This document shows positions 1 to 8,095 of a stretch of DNA of 64,000 nt, one piece after another. The stretch is from the NCBI RefSeq assembly GCF_017377795.1, contig NZ_JAFRDR010000006.1:248001-312000 (forward strand). The letters are read 5' to 3'. The stretch's first letter is position 1; each line of letters starts with the position of its first letter. A program made the translations under genes and the position numbers. This DNA comes from Williamsia soli (GTDB taxonomy: Bacteria; Actinomycetota; Actinomycetes; Mycobacteriales; Mycobacteriaceae). Below the pieces are notes generated by a model. The model did not search any database and was not told where the DNA came from. It saw only the letters and a program-made list of their open reading frames with translations.

Positions 1-1629
1 ATGCACCTCGACGATTTTCTGATCGGAGTCCCCGATCCCAGTCAGGACGGCCCGGACAGTCGCAGACACGTCGCGAACCGGTTCATCATCCTGGCGGTCC
101 TCGGACTCGCGATCAGCAACATCATCGCCGCGATCGAGACCGTGGTGATGATCCAGCTGGTGATGACCGGCGGCGAGCTGAGCGTCTCGGGGATGATCAG
201 CGGGTCCAACCTGACCGTTCTCATCATCGCCGTGGTGGTGGCGCTCGCCGTGGGCGGCGCCCTCAGCATCTACCTGCTGTACCCACAGCTGACCTGGTTC
301 GTCAAAGCCGTACCCGCCACCCCGGCCAAGCGTCGATCGATTCAATTGATGCCGCTGCAGCAGGCGGGAGCAGCGCTGCTCACCTGGGCTGTCGGTGCCA
401 TCGTCTACATCCCGGTCGGGCTGGGCGGTTCGGCGGTCGAGTTCGTCGTCTACGGTTCCGCATTCCTCATGGCGGGCACGTCGGCCGGTTGCCTCAGCTA
501 CTTGTTCGTGGAGCGGATGTCGCGGCCGCTGGTCGCCATCGCGCTGCGCGGCGGGGTGCTCGGCGGCGCGATACTCGGTGTGCGCGAACGTCTGCTGGCG
601 GTGTGGATCGTCTTCTGTGCCATCCCGCTGTTCGGCATCATCGCGATCAACGTCGGCCGGTTGGCGGGTTGGCTGCCGGACAACCGCATGCTGATCGACA
701 CGCCGACGGTGGTGCTCGCCATCTTCTGCCTGCTCGGCGGAATCCGGGCCACTGTCTTGGTGTCACGGTCGATCACCGACCCGCTGCGCGAGATCCGGAC
801 CGGTATGGAGCAGGTGCAGTCGGGTCAGGTTCACCCTGTGGTGGACGTCTACGACTCGTCCGAGCTGGGAATCCTGCAACAGGGCTTCAACGACATGGTG
901 GCCGGGCTCGCCGAACGAGAGCAGATCAGGGAACTCTTCGAGCGCCATGTCGGGGACGGCGTCGCGCGACTGGCGTTGGAACAGGGTGCGGGCTTCCACG
1001 GTGAGAACGCGTTCGTCGGTGTGCTGTTCGTTGACATCCAGGGGTCGACCACGCTCGCCGAGCGCGAGAAACCCGAAACCGTGGCCACCCTCCTGAACAG
1101 CTTCTTCGCGATCGTCGCAGAGGTCGTCGACCGTCACGACGGCTTCATCAACAAGTTCGAGGGCGACGCCGCACTGGCCATCTTCGGCGCTCCCAGCGCG
1201 GTCGACGACCCCGCGGGCGCAGCACTGGCCGCCGCCCGTGATCTCTATGCGGAACTGGAGGTTCTCAGGCCGCTTCGTTTTTCGATCGGCGTCTCCGCGG
1301 GCACCGTCTTCGCGGGCAACATCGGTGCGGTCACCCGATACGAGTACACCGTGGTCGGTGACGCCGTCAACGAGTCGGCCAGGCTGTCCGAGGCCGCCAA
1401 ATCAGTGCGTTCGCACGTGCTGGCCAGCGGATCGGCGATGGATGCGTCGGAAGACGAATCCCCACAATGGAATTCGATCGGTTCGCTGGTGCTGCGTGGT
1501 CGCGCGGTGCCGACCAAGCTCTACACCATCGCCGCCGGCGCCGACCCGGCCGGATGGAGCCTGAAATCGCTCGTCGGCAGCGCGATCAAGATCCCCGGCA
1601 TGATGCTCGGACTACGTGAACGTCGGTGA
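1..1629 (+). CDS. Membrane-anchored class III adenylate cyclase with HAMP domain
   Basis: Makes cAMP from ATP at the inner face of the membrane. The first ~250 residues hold about six hydrophobic segments. A HAMP linker follows (about 253-320, with SRSITDPLREI), then a class III cyclase domain (about 335-530). The metal-binding aspartates are visible in FVDIQGST and KFEGDAALAIFGAP, and the lysine of the latter favours ATP over GTP. The transition-state region VVGDAVNESAR is also intact. Length and layout match the M. tuberculosis Rv1318c-Rv1320c group. The ATG is the very first base of the window, so the true start could lie upstream. It is followed by a separate SDR gene 51 bases away. Confidence 0.88.
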   Translation: MHLDDFLIGVPDPSQDGPDSRRHVANRFIILAVLGLAISNIIAAIETVVMIQLVMTGGELSVSGMISGSNLTVLIIAVVVALAVGGALSIYLLYPQLTWFVKAVPATPAKRRSIQLMPLQQAGAALLTWAVGAIVYIPVGLGGSAVEFVVYGSAFLMAGTSAGCLSYLFVERMSRPLVAIALRGGVLGGAILGVRERLLAVWIVFCAIPLFGIIAINVGRLAGWLPDNRMLIDTPTVVLAIFCLLGGIRATVLVSRSITDPLREIRTGMEQVQSGQVHPVVDVYDSSELGILQQGFNDMVAGLAEREQIRELFERHVGDGVARLALEQGAGFHGENAFVGVLFVDIQGSTTLAEREKPETVATLLNSFFAIVAEVVDRHDGFINKFEGDAALAIFGAPSAVDDPAGAALAAARDLYAELEVLRPLRFSIGVSAGTVFAGNIGAVTRYEYTVVGDAVNESARLSEAAKSVRSHVLASGSAMDASEDESPQWNSIGSLVLRGRAVPTKLYTIAAGADPAGWSLKSLVGSAIKIPGMMLGLRERR

Positions 1630-1680
1630 AGACCTTCCAACACAAGGAGACATGCACACGAACACAGGTACGTTGAAGCG

Positions 1681-2565
1681 ATGACGTGGACTACTGCCGA
1701 CATCCCAGACCAGACCGGACGCACGATCCTCATCACCGGGGCCAACAGTGGCCTGGGCAAGGAGGCTGCCCTCGCGCTCGGCGCCGCGGGCGCCGAGGTG
1801 ATCCTCGCCTGCCGCACCGTGTCCAAGGCGGAACCGGTGGCAGCCCGGATCGGAGCGGGCGCGTCGATCACCGAACTCGATCTCGCCGATCTGAGTTCGG
1901 TGCGGGCGTGTGCCGAGCGCACCGGACCGATCGATGTGCTGATCAACAACGCAGGCGTGATGGCGGTGCCCGAGGCTCGTACGGCCGAAGGTTACGAGAT
2001 GCAGTTCGGCACAAATCATCTCGGACACTTCGCCCTGACGGGACTGCTGCTGCCCAAGATCTCCGATCGGGTGGTGACCATGTCGTCGGCCATTCACCAG
2101 ATCGGCAAGATCAACCTCGAGGATCCCAACTACCGCGAGCGCAGGTACCGCCGCTGGCCGGCGTACGGACAGTCGAAGCTGGCGAATCTGTTGTTCGGTT
2201 ACGAACTCGCGGCTCGCCTCAGGGCATCCGGGTCGCCGGTGAAATCCATTGTGGCTCACCCGGGATACGCGGCGACCGAGCTGCAGTCCCATACCGAGAC
2301 GTTCTGGGACCGGTTCATGGGGATCGGAAATCTGGCGGCCCAGTCCGCGGCCGATGGTGCACTGCCCGAACTGTATGCCGCGACCTCCCCGCAGGCCCGT
2401 TCGGGCGCGTACTACGGGCCCACGAAGCTCGGCGGCATGCGAGGTGCACCGGGACCCGCGAAATCGAACAAGCGCTCACACGACGAGCTTGTCGCGGCCG
2501 GTCTGTGGGACCTGTCCGAGTCGCTCACCGATGTGCGCTACGCCTTCTCTGGTGCCGAGCGCTGA
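1681..2565 (+). CDS. Short-chain dehydrogenase/reductase
   Basis: An NAD(P)-dependent oxidoreductase of the classical/extended SDR type, similar to the retinol dehydrogenase/protochlorophyllide reductase-like group. The nucleotide-binding glycine motif TGANSGLG is at residues 19-26, NNAG at 89-92, the catalytic serine near 135-136 and the Y-x3-K pair at Y162/K166. All catalytic residues are present, so the enzyme should be active. The substrate cannot be read from the sequence. The ATG follows a short intergenic stretch after the cyclase gene, in the same direction. The next gene is convergent, 32 bases beyond the stop. Confidence 0.9.
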   Translation: MTWTTADIPDQTGRTILITGANSGLGKEAALALGAAGAEVILACRTVSKAEPVAARIGAGASITELDLADLSSVRACAERTGPIDVLINNAGVMAVPEARTAEGYEMQFGTNHLGHFALTGLLLPKISDRVVTMSSAIHQIGKINLEDPNYRERRYRRWPAYGQSKLANLLFGYELAARLRASGSPVKSIVAHPGYAATELQSHTETFWDRFMGIGNLAAQSAADGALPELYAATSPQARSGAYYGPTKLGGMRGAPGPAKSNKRSHDELVAAGLWDLSESLTDVRYAFSGAER

Positions 2566-2597
2566 CCGGCGTCGGCCACCCGTTCCGAGACCCTGCC

Positions 2598-3263
2598 TCA
2601 GCGCACGCCGTGGGGCCGGAATTGCACACTGATCCTGGGTCCGACCCCGGTGGTCTTCGGGACGGCATGCTGCCACGTGCGCTGGCAGCTGCCGCCCATC
2701 ACCAGTAGGTCGCCGTGACCCACGGTGAATTTCAGCGATCGGCCACCGCCCGTGGGCCGCAGCAGCAGCGGTCGCGGTGATCCGAGGGAGAGGATCGCGA
2801 CCATCGTGTCCTCGGTCTTGCCGCGGCCGATGGTGTCGCCGTGCCAGGCGACACTGTCGTTGCCGTTGCGGTACAGACATAACCCGGCTGAGCTGAAACC
2901 CTCGGGCAACTCGTCGCGGTAGAAGTCGGTGAGAGCGCCGCGGCACGTCTCCAGCAACGGATGTGGGAAAGTGCGGCGATCCTCGTAGTGGCTGACCAGT
3001 CGCGGTACCGGCAGGACGCGGTCGTACATGACCCGCCGTTCTTCGCGCCATGCAGCGTCGGATTCCAACCGGTCGAACAGTTCGTCGGCGCCGGTGACCC
3101 AGCCCGGCCTCAGGTCCACCCAGGCGCCGGCGGTGAGTGTGCGCCGGGCGACGGCACCATCGAGCGGAGCCAGTCCGGGGGTGTGGTCGCCGACTGCCGA
3201 GCTTCGTTCGGCCCCCTCTGCCGCGTCCTCCTCGAACAGCGATGCCTGGCGACCGGGGTGCAT
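2598..3263 (-). CDS. AlkB-like 2-oxoglutarate/Fe(II) dioxygenase
   Basis: A 221-residue oxygenase of the AlkB family, expected to demethylate alkylated DNA or RNA bases. The iron ligands are visible as H141-x-D143 (AWHGDT) and H199 (WQHAVP). The 2-oxoglutarate-binding arginines are R210 and R216 (near ISVQFRPH). The reading frame stays open 75 bases further upstream, but that part is rich in Cys/Arg and unlike a protein N-terminus, so I start at the internal ATG giving MHPGRQASLF. It is convergent with the SDR gene and divergent from the CNNM pair. Confidence 0.9.
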   Translation of the reverse strand: MHPGRQASLFEEDAAEGAERSSAVGDHTPGLAPLDGAVARRTLTAGAWVDLRPGWVTGADELFDRLESDAAWREERRVMYDRVLPVPRLVSHYEDRRTFPHPLLETCRGALTDFYRDELPEGFSSAGLCLYRNGNDSVAWHGDTIGRGKTEDTMVAILSLGSPRPLLLRPTGGGRSLKFTVGHGDLLVMGGSCQRTWQHAVPKTTGVGPRISVQFRPHGVR

Positions 3264-3362
3264 GCGTCTCAGGCTACCTGCTGTCGAACATACATGCGAA
3301 CAGTTGCGAAAACACCTTCGGCACCACGCACGAGCCAACCGGGCTCCGTGGGCGGCGACTCT

Positions 3363-3384
3363 AATGTAAAATATCCTTTACTAT
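3363..3384. promoter_or_regulatory. AT-rich semi-palindrome, possible operator/promoter for the CNNM pair
   Basis: In GC-rich surroundings, AATGTAAA and TTTACTAT form near-matching inverted arms around a 6-base spacer. The right arm contains TACTAT, a plausible -10 box. It lies about 45 bases before the leader ORF and 114 bases before the first CNNM gene. Operator function is inferred from symmetry and position only. Confidence 0.35.
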
Positions 3385-3426
3385 CAGGGTCACGTTTCCC
3401 GATCGTCGTCGACAACAGAAAGAGCC

Positions 3427-3501
3427 ATGGTCAGCGCCCCGTGCAGTAGCACACCGCCCGAATCCCTCACGAAGATCGAAGCGGGGTCGAGCCCGCGTTG
3501 A
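3427..3501 (+). CDS. Possible 24-residue leader peptide coupled to the CNNM gene
   Basis: A short ATG-initiated frame encoding MVSAPCSSTPPESLTKIEAG plus four more residues. A purine-rich stretch (GAAAGAG) sits just upstream as a ribosome site. Its TGA stop overlaps the TTG start of the next gene (TTGA), the classic arrangement for translational coupling of a weak start. It could instead be chance, because in high-GC DNA short open frames are common. No family resemblance was recognised. Confidence 0.3.
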   Translation: MVSAPCSSTPPESLTKIEAGSSPR

Positions 3502-4859
3502 CGATTCTGACCATCGCGTTCGGAATTCTCGTAGTACTTCTCATCACGGCACTCACGGGGTACTTCGTGGCCCAGGAGTTCGCGTACATGTCGGTCGATC
3601 GCTCGCGGCTCAAAGCCGGAGCCGAGGCCGGCGATGCCGGCGCCGCGCGGGCACTGTCGGTGACCCGACGCACGTCGTTCATGCTCTCGGGTGCCCAGCT
3701 CGGGATCACAGTGACCGGCCTGCTGGTCGGCTACGTCGCAGAGCCGCTGATCGGCCGGGGCCTCGGCGAGTTGCTCGGTGGGGTCGGGATCCCGACCGCG
3801 GTCGGGATCGCCGTCGGCGCCGTCCTGGCCGTGCTGTTCTCGACGTTCGTGCAGATGCTCTTCGGCGAATTGTTCCCGAAGAACCTGGCCATCGCGCGAC
3901 CCGAACCGGTTGCCCGGTGGCTCGCGATGTCCACCACCATCTACCTCCGGTTGTTCGGCTGGCTGATCTGGCTGTTCGACCAGTCGTCGAATCTGTTGTT
4001 GAAGGCGTTGCGGATCGAACCCGTGCACGACGTGGAGCACTCTGCGACGGCCCGCGACCTCGAACACATCGTGGCGCAGTCCCGCGACGCCGGGGAACTT
4101 CCCGCCGAACTGTCGACCCTGCTCGATCGGATTCTCGACTTCCCGACGAGGACCGCCGAACACGCCATGATTCCGCGCTCACGCGTCGATACCGTCCGTG
4201 CCGACACCCCGGCATCCGAGGTGCTGGCGACGATGGGGTCCGGGCACACGCGCTACCCCGTGATCGGGGAGGGCGCCGATGAGTTGTGCGGCGTCATCCA
4301 TCTCCATGATCTCCTCGGCAGCTCAATCGACGGTACGGCCGCCGGGCGGATGCGGCCCGCGGTCGTCGTACCCACGACGTTGCCATTGCCGCAGGTACTG
4401 GCGCAGCTCTCGGAGCGATCGGAGGAGATGGCGCTCGTGGTGGACGAGTACGGCGGTTTCGCCGGGGTGATCACCACCGAGGACATGGCCGAGGAACTCG
4501 TCGGCGAGATCGTCGACGAACACGATCCCGAAGGTGTGGCCGATGTGCAGGGTTCACCCGAGTCGGGGTGGACGATGTCCGGGGACATGCATGTCGACGA
4601 AGTGCAGCGAATGCTCGGATTCAACCTGCCCGAAGGCGATTTCGAGACCCTGGCCGGTGCGGTCGTGGCCACGTTCGAGGGCCTGCCGACGATCGGTGAG
4701 GTCGTCCGGATCTCTCTGCCGGCCGACCCGTCGGATCTGCTCGACGAAGGCGCGGCGCCGCAGCGCACCCTGGTCGCCGAGGTGCTGGAGATCGACAAGC
4801 ACGTGCCCGCATCGCTGTTCGTGATGCTGGCGACCGACGAAAGATCTGACGATGAGTGA
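3498..4859 (+). CDS. CNNM/HlyC-CorC family membrane protein (first of pair)
   Basis: A 453-residue protein of the hemolysin-related CNNM/CorC family, associated with magnesium or cobalt transport or its regulation. An N-terminal DUF21 membrane domain (about 1-190, beginning with a strong hydrophobic segment) is followed by a CBS pair (about 210-330, with RSRVDTV and VVDEYGGFAGVITTEDM). The C-terminal CorC_HlyC domain covers about 350-440. The start is TTG: the only candidate before the first membrane helix, overlapped by the stop of a possible leader ORF. The second CNNM gene overlaps its 3' end by 8 bases, so the two form an operon resembling Rv1842c-Rv1841c. Confidence 0.88.
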   Translation: MTILTIAFGILVVLLITALTGYFVAQEFAYMSVDRSRLKAGAEAGDAGAARALSVTRRTSFMLSGAQLGITVTGLLVGYVAEPLIGRGLGELLGGVGIPTAVGIAVGAVLAVLFSTFVQMLFGELFPKNLAIARPEPVARWLAMSTTIYLRLFGWLIWLFDQSSNLLLKALRIEPVHDVEHSATARDLEHIVAQSRDAGELPAELSTLLDRILDFPTRTAEHAMIPRSRVDTVRADTPASEVLATMGSGHTRYPVIGEGADELCGVIHLHDLLGSSIDGTAAGRMRPAVVVPTTLPLPQVLAQLSERSEEMALVVDEYGGFAGVITTEDMAEELVGEIVDEHDPEGVADVQGSPESGWTMSGDMHVDEVQRMLGFNLPEGDFETLAGAVVATFEGLPTIGEVVRISLPADPSDLLDEGAAPQRTLVAEVLEIDKHVPASLFVMLATDERSDDE

Positions 4860-5865
4860 CCCGTGGATCGTTCTCGCCGTCACTGTCGGGCTCATCGCTG
4901 CGAGTGCGTTCTTCGTCGCGGTCGAATTCGCGCTGATCGCGGCGCGACGGCATCGCCTCGAAGACGCCGCACCGGACAGCCGGTCGGCGCGCGCGGCGCT
5001 ACGCAGTTCCAGTGAGCTCTCGGTGTTGCTCGCCGGCTCGCAGCTCGGTATCACCGTCTGCACGCTCGCGCTCGGTGCAGTCACCAAACCTGCTGTGCAC
5101 CATTGGCTCACCCCTGTTTTCGACGACTGGGGTGCGCCGCTCTGGCTGGCCGACGTGCTCGGATTCGTGCTCGCGCTGATCATCGTCACGTTCTTGCATC
5201 TCGTGGTCGGGGAGATGGCGCCCAAGTCCTGGGCGATCGCTCATCCCGAGAAGTCGGCGACCCTGCTGGCCATCCCGATGCGCGGGTTCATGTGGCTGAC
5301 GCGGCCATTGCTCAACCTGCTGAATCAGATGGCCAACGGCCTGCTGCGCAGGGTCGGCGTGACGCCGGTGGATCAGGTTGACACGGGCCAGGATTCGGCC
5401 GCCTTGAAGCACCTCGTCGAACACTCGGCGACGGTGGGAACGCTCGACGAGCGGTATCACGGACAGCTTGCGGTCGCGCTGGAGCTCGAGCACCTGACCG
5501 TCGGCGAACTCGTCCCCGCAACCGGTGCGCCGAGCACGGTGGATGTCGGTGCGAGCGCGGCAGACGTGCGCGGCGCCGGTCACCGCAGCGGACATCTGCG
5601 GCTGCTGGTCCGCGGCGCAAGCGGCATCGAGGGTGTGGTGCACGTGCGGGACAGCGTGGATGCGCCCGCGCATACGACCGCGTCGGACCTGATGCGTCCG
5701 GTGCTGACGTTGACCGCGGCGACTCCCGTGTACGAGGCACTCGGCACGATGCGGGAGAGCCGCAATCACCTCGCTGTCGTCATCGACGACGCCGGGTTCC
5801 GCGGGGTGCTGACCATCACCGACGTCCTGGCCAAGCTGATGCCCACCCCAGCAACGCCCGTCTAG
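4852..5865 (+). CDS. CNNM/HlyC-CorC family membrane protein (second of pair)
   Basis: A 337-residue paralogue of the preceding protein, starting at an ATG inside its last codons. It has the DUF21 membrane domain (about 1-185, with VGEMAPKSWAI) and a diverged CBS region. It lacks the terminal CorC_HlyC domain present in the first protein, so the pair may act as a heteromer with an asymmetric cytosolic part. In the second CBS motif VVIDDAGFRGVLTITDVL is recognisable. The next gene is convergent across a 71-base gap. Confidence 0.86.
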   Translation: MSDPWIVLAVTVGLIAASAFFVAVEFALIAARRHRLEDAAPDSRSARAALRSSSELSVLLAGSQLGITVCTLALGAVTKPAVHHWLTPVFDDWGAPLWLADVLGFVLALIIVTFLHLVVGEMAPKSWAIAHPEKSATLLAIPMRGFMWLTRPLLNLLNQMANGLLRRVGVTPVDQVDTGQDSAALKHLVEHSATVGTLDERYHGQLAVALELEHLTVGELVPATGAPSTVDVGASAADVRGAGHRSGHLRLLVRGASGIEGVVHVRDSVDAPAHTTASDLMRPVLTLTAATPVYEALGTMRESRNHLAVVIDDAGFRGVLTITDVLAKLMPTPATPV

Positions 5866-5936
5866 ATCTTCGCCGACCGTGCCGATAACGCCGGCGATGT
5901 GCCAAAACTCCTCGGCCGAGGTCGATGGCGCCTGGG

Positions 5937-7112
5937 TCAGGCGAGCGCTCGGAGTCGGTCTGCCGCCTGCGCGATCACGTCGTCTTTCTTGGCAAAGGCG
6001 AAGCGGACCAGATGATTCCAGGGTTCGGGGTGATCGACGAAGGCGCTGACCGGCACCGCGGCCACACCGATGCGGCCGGGGAGGTCGCGGCACAACGCGG
6101 CGCCGTCGTGGTAGCCGAGCGGCCGCGGGTCGGCACAGACGAAGTAGGTTCCCTCGCTCCGGTGAACGCCGAATCCGACGTCCGTCAGTGCTGCCGAGAT
6201 GAGGTCGCGTTTGCGTTGCAGTGCCGCCGCCGATTCGGCGACCCAGTCCATCTCCGAGTCCAGTGCGACCGCCACCGCCGGCTGAAACGGGCCGCTGCCG
6301 ACGTAGCTCATGAACTGTTTCGCAGCCCGGGCTGCGGCAACGAGTTCGGCCGGACCGCTGATCCAGCCCACCTTCCAGCCGGTGACGTTGAACGTCTTAC
6401 CCGCCGACGAGACCCGCAACGTCCGTTCTCTCATGCCGGGCAGGGTGGCCAGCGGGGTGTGCTCGCGGCCGTCGAACAGCAGATGCTCATAGACCTCGTC
6501 GGTCAGCGCGACCACGTCGTTGTCGATACAGACCGCGGCTATGGCGGCGAGGTCGTCGGCGGAAAGAACGGTCCCCGTGGGGTTGTGGGGACTGTTGATC
6601 ACCACCAGCGCGGTCTTCGGGGTCACGGCTGCCGCCAGCGCGTCGCGGTCGAGGGCGAAGCCGTCGCCGTCTGCGACCAAGGGCACCGTCACCCGTGTGG
6701 CTCCCGCCATGGCGGTCGCGGCGGCGTAGGCGTCGTAATAGGGCTCGATCATGACGACCTCGGAGCCCGGCTCCACGAGGCCGACGATGGCGCCCGCGAT
6801 CGCCTCGGTGGCGCCGACGGTGATCAGCACCTCGGTATCCGGGTCATACTGCAGCCCATAGTGATCGAATTGGTGCCTGGCCACGGCAGTCCGTAATGCG
6901 GGGATCCCGGGGCCGGGCGGATACTGATTCTGGCCGGTGCCGATCGCCTCCTGCGCGGCGGCGAGCATGGCGGCGGGGCCGTCGGTATCGGGGAAACCCT
7001 GGCCGAGGTTGATGGCGTCGTGCGCGACCGCCAACTGCGACATCTCGGCGAAAATGGTGGACGAAAACGGTTGTAGCCGTGCGACGGTCCGTGTGTCACG
7101 CTCAGCAGTCAT
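5937..7112 (-). CDS. Class I/II aminotransferase (DapC/YbdL-like)
   Basis: A PLP-dependent fold-type I aminotransferase of 391 residues. It shows the NSPHNPTG motif (173-180), the D/Y pair near 205-208 (TDEVYEH) and the Schiff-base lysine K239 in SSAGKTF. It corresponds in position and length to M. tuberculosis Rv0858c, annotated as N-succinyldiaminopimelate aminotransferase (DapC) for lysine and peptidoglycan precursors. Sequence alone does not separate this from methionine or kynurenine aminotransferases of the same clade. A 10-base GATCGCGATC palindrome lies just upstream at 7136-7145. Divergent from the LppU-like gene. Confidence 0.88.
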   Translation of the reverse strand: MTAERDTRTVARLQPFSSTIFAEMSQLAVAHDAINLGQGFPDTDGPAAMLAAAQEAIGTGQNQYPPGPGIPALRTAVARHQFDHYGLQYDPDTEVLITVGATEAIAGAIVGLVEPGSEVVMIEPYYDAYAAATAMAGATRVTVPLVADGDGFALDRDALAAAVTPKTALVVINSPHNPTGTVLSADDLAAIAAVCIDNDVVALTDEVYEHLLFDGREHTPLATLPGMRERTLRVSSAGKTFNVTGWKVGWISGPAELVAAARAAKQFMSYVGSGPFQPAVAVALDSEMDWVAESAAALQRKRDLISAALTDVGFGVHRSEGTYFVCADPRPLGYHDGAALCRDLPGRIGVAAVPVSAFVDHPEPWNHLVRFAFAKKDDVIAQAADRLRALA

Positions 7113-7255
7113 CCGGCCAGCTTACCTATTTGCGATCGCGATCAATTGGTTTGGTAAAGCAGAATATCCTGGACACCAGGGTGGAATTGACCGGCAGGAG
7201 GGCTGTCCGGCCAGTACGCTCACAGCGCAGGCATCCACGTCACCGGAGGTATCTC

Positions 7256-8080
7256 GTGTCCGATCAAGGCCCATATCCCGGTGCGCCCGGGCCGTTCAAT
7301 CAGCCCGGCGGCGCAAACCCGTACAACCCTCCCGGCGGCGGAAATCCCTACAATCAACCGCCGGGTCCGCAAGGACAGCCCGGTTACCCACCGCCCGGCG
7401 GCCAGCCGTATCCGTCCAACCCGCAACAGGGCGGGCAGCCGTATCCCGCAGGCGGGCAGCACTACGGACAGGCGGGCCAGCCGTACGGCGGTGGACAACC
7501 GCCCTACGGCGGCGGCGTGCCGCAGTACGGCGGCTCGAACTACAACACCCCGCCGCCGAAGAAAAAGAAGACGATCTGGATTGTCATCGGATCGTTGGTG
7601 GCGCTGGTCGTCGCCGCAGTCGTCGCCCTGGTGGTCGTCGGCGTCGTGTTCACCGACGACATCAGCGACGTGAAGGCGGGCGACTGCGTGACCGTCACCG
7701 GCTCGAACTCCGACGCCGACTTCGACAAGGTCGACTGTGGGGATACGGATCCGCTGAACTTCTATGTCGCCGAGACGCTCGACTCCACCGACGGCTCGTG
7801 CGGGGGAGAGCAGTACTCCGAACTCACCCAGACGGGCGACGAGACCACCAAACTCTGTCTCGTCCCGAACTTCGAACAGGGGAACTGCTACGAGATCCCG
7901 ATCTCGTCACTGACCGGCATGAAAGAGGTGGCGTGCGGTGCAGGCGACAGCAGTCAGCTCAACCGGACGGTGAAGGTCACGGCGAGGGTCGACTCCGTGA
8001 CCGTCCCCGACTGCGACGACCCCGTCACCTTCGACAAGCCGAAGCCGCTGGGTTACTGCCTCGGCGACCCGACCGAATAG
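7256..8080 (+). CDS. LppU/SCO3897-like membrane-anchored protein
   Basis: A 274-residue protein. About 95 residues rich in Pro, Gly, Gln and Tyr repeats (NPYNPPGG, GQPYP) come first, then a KKKK stop-transfer and one membrane helix (about 105-130). The rest is an extracellular cysteine-rich domain beginning VKAGDCVTV and carrying eight or so cysteines, likely paired as disulfides. This layout matches the LppU/SCO3897 family of Actinobacteria, whose function is not established. The start is GTG at 7256 with a strong GGAGG six bases upstream; the frame is open further 5' but without protein-like content. Confidence 0.82.
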   Translation: MSDQGPYPGAPGPFNQPGGANPYNPPGGGNPYNQPPGPQGQPGYPPPGGQPYPSNPQQGGQPYPAGGQHYGQAGQPYGGGQPPYGGGVPQYGGSNYNTPPPKKKKTIWIVIGSLVALVVAAVVALVVVGVVFTDDISDVKAGDCVTVTGSNSDADFDKVDCGDTDPLNFYVAETLDSTDGSCGGEQYSELTQTGDETTKLCLVPNFEQGNCYEIPISSLTGMKEVACGAGDSSQLNRTVKVTARVDSVTVPDCDDPVTFDKPKPLGYCLGDPTE

Positions 8081-8095
8081 CGCGCGACGCAGCCG

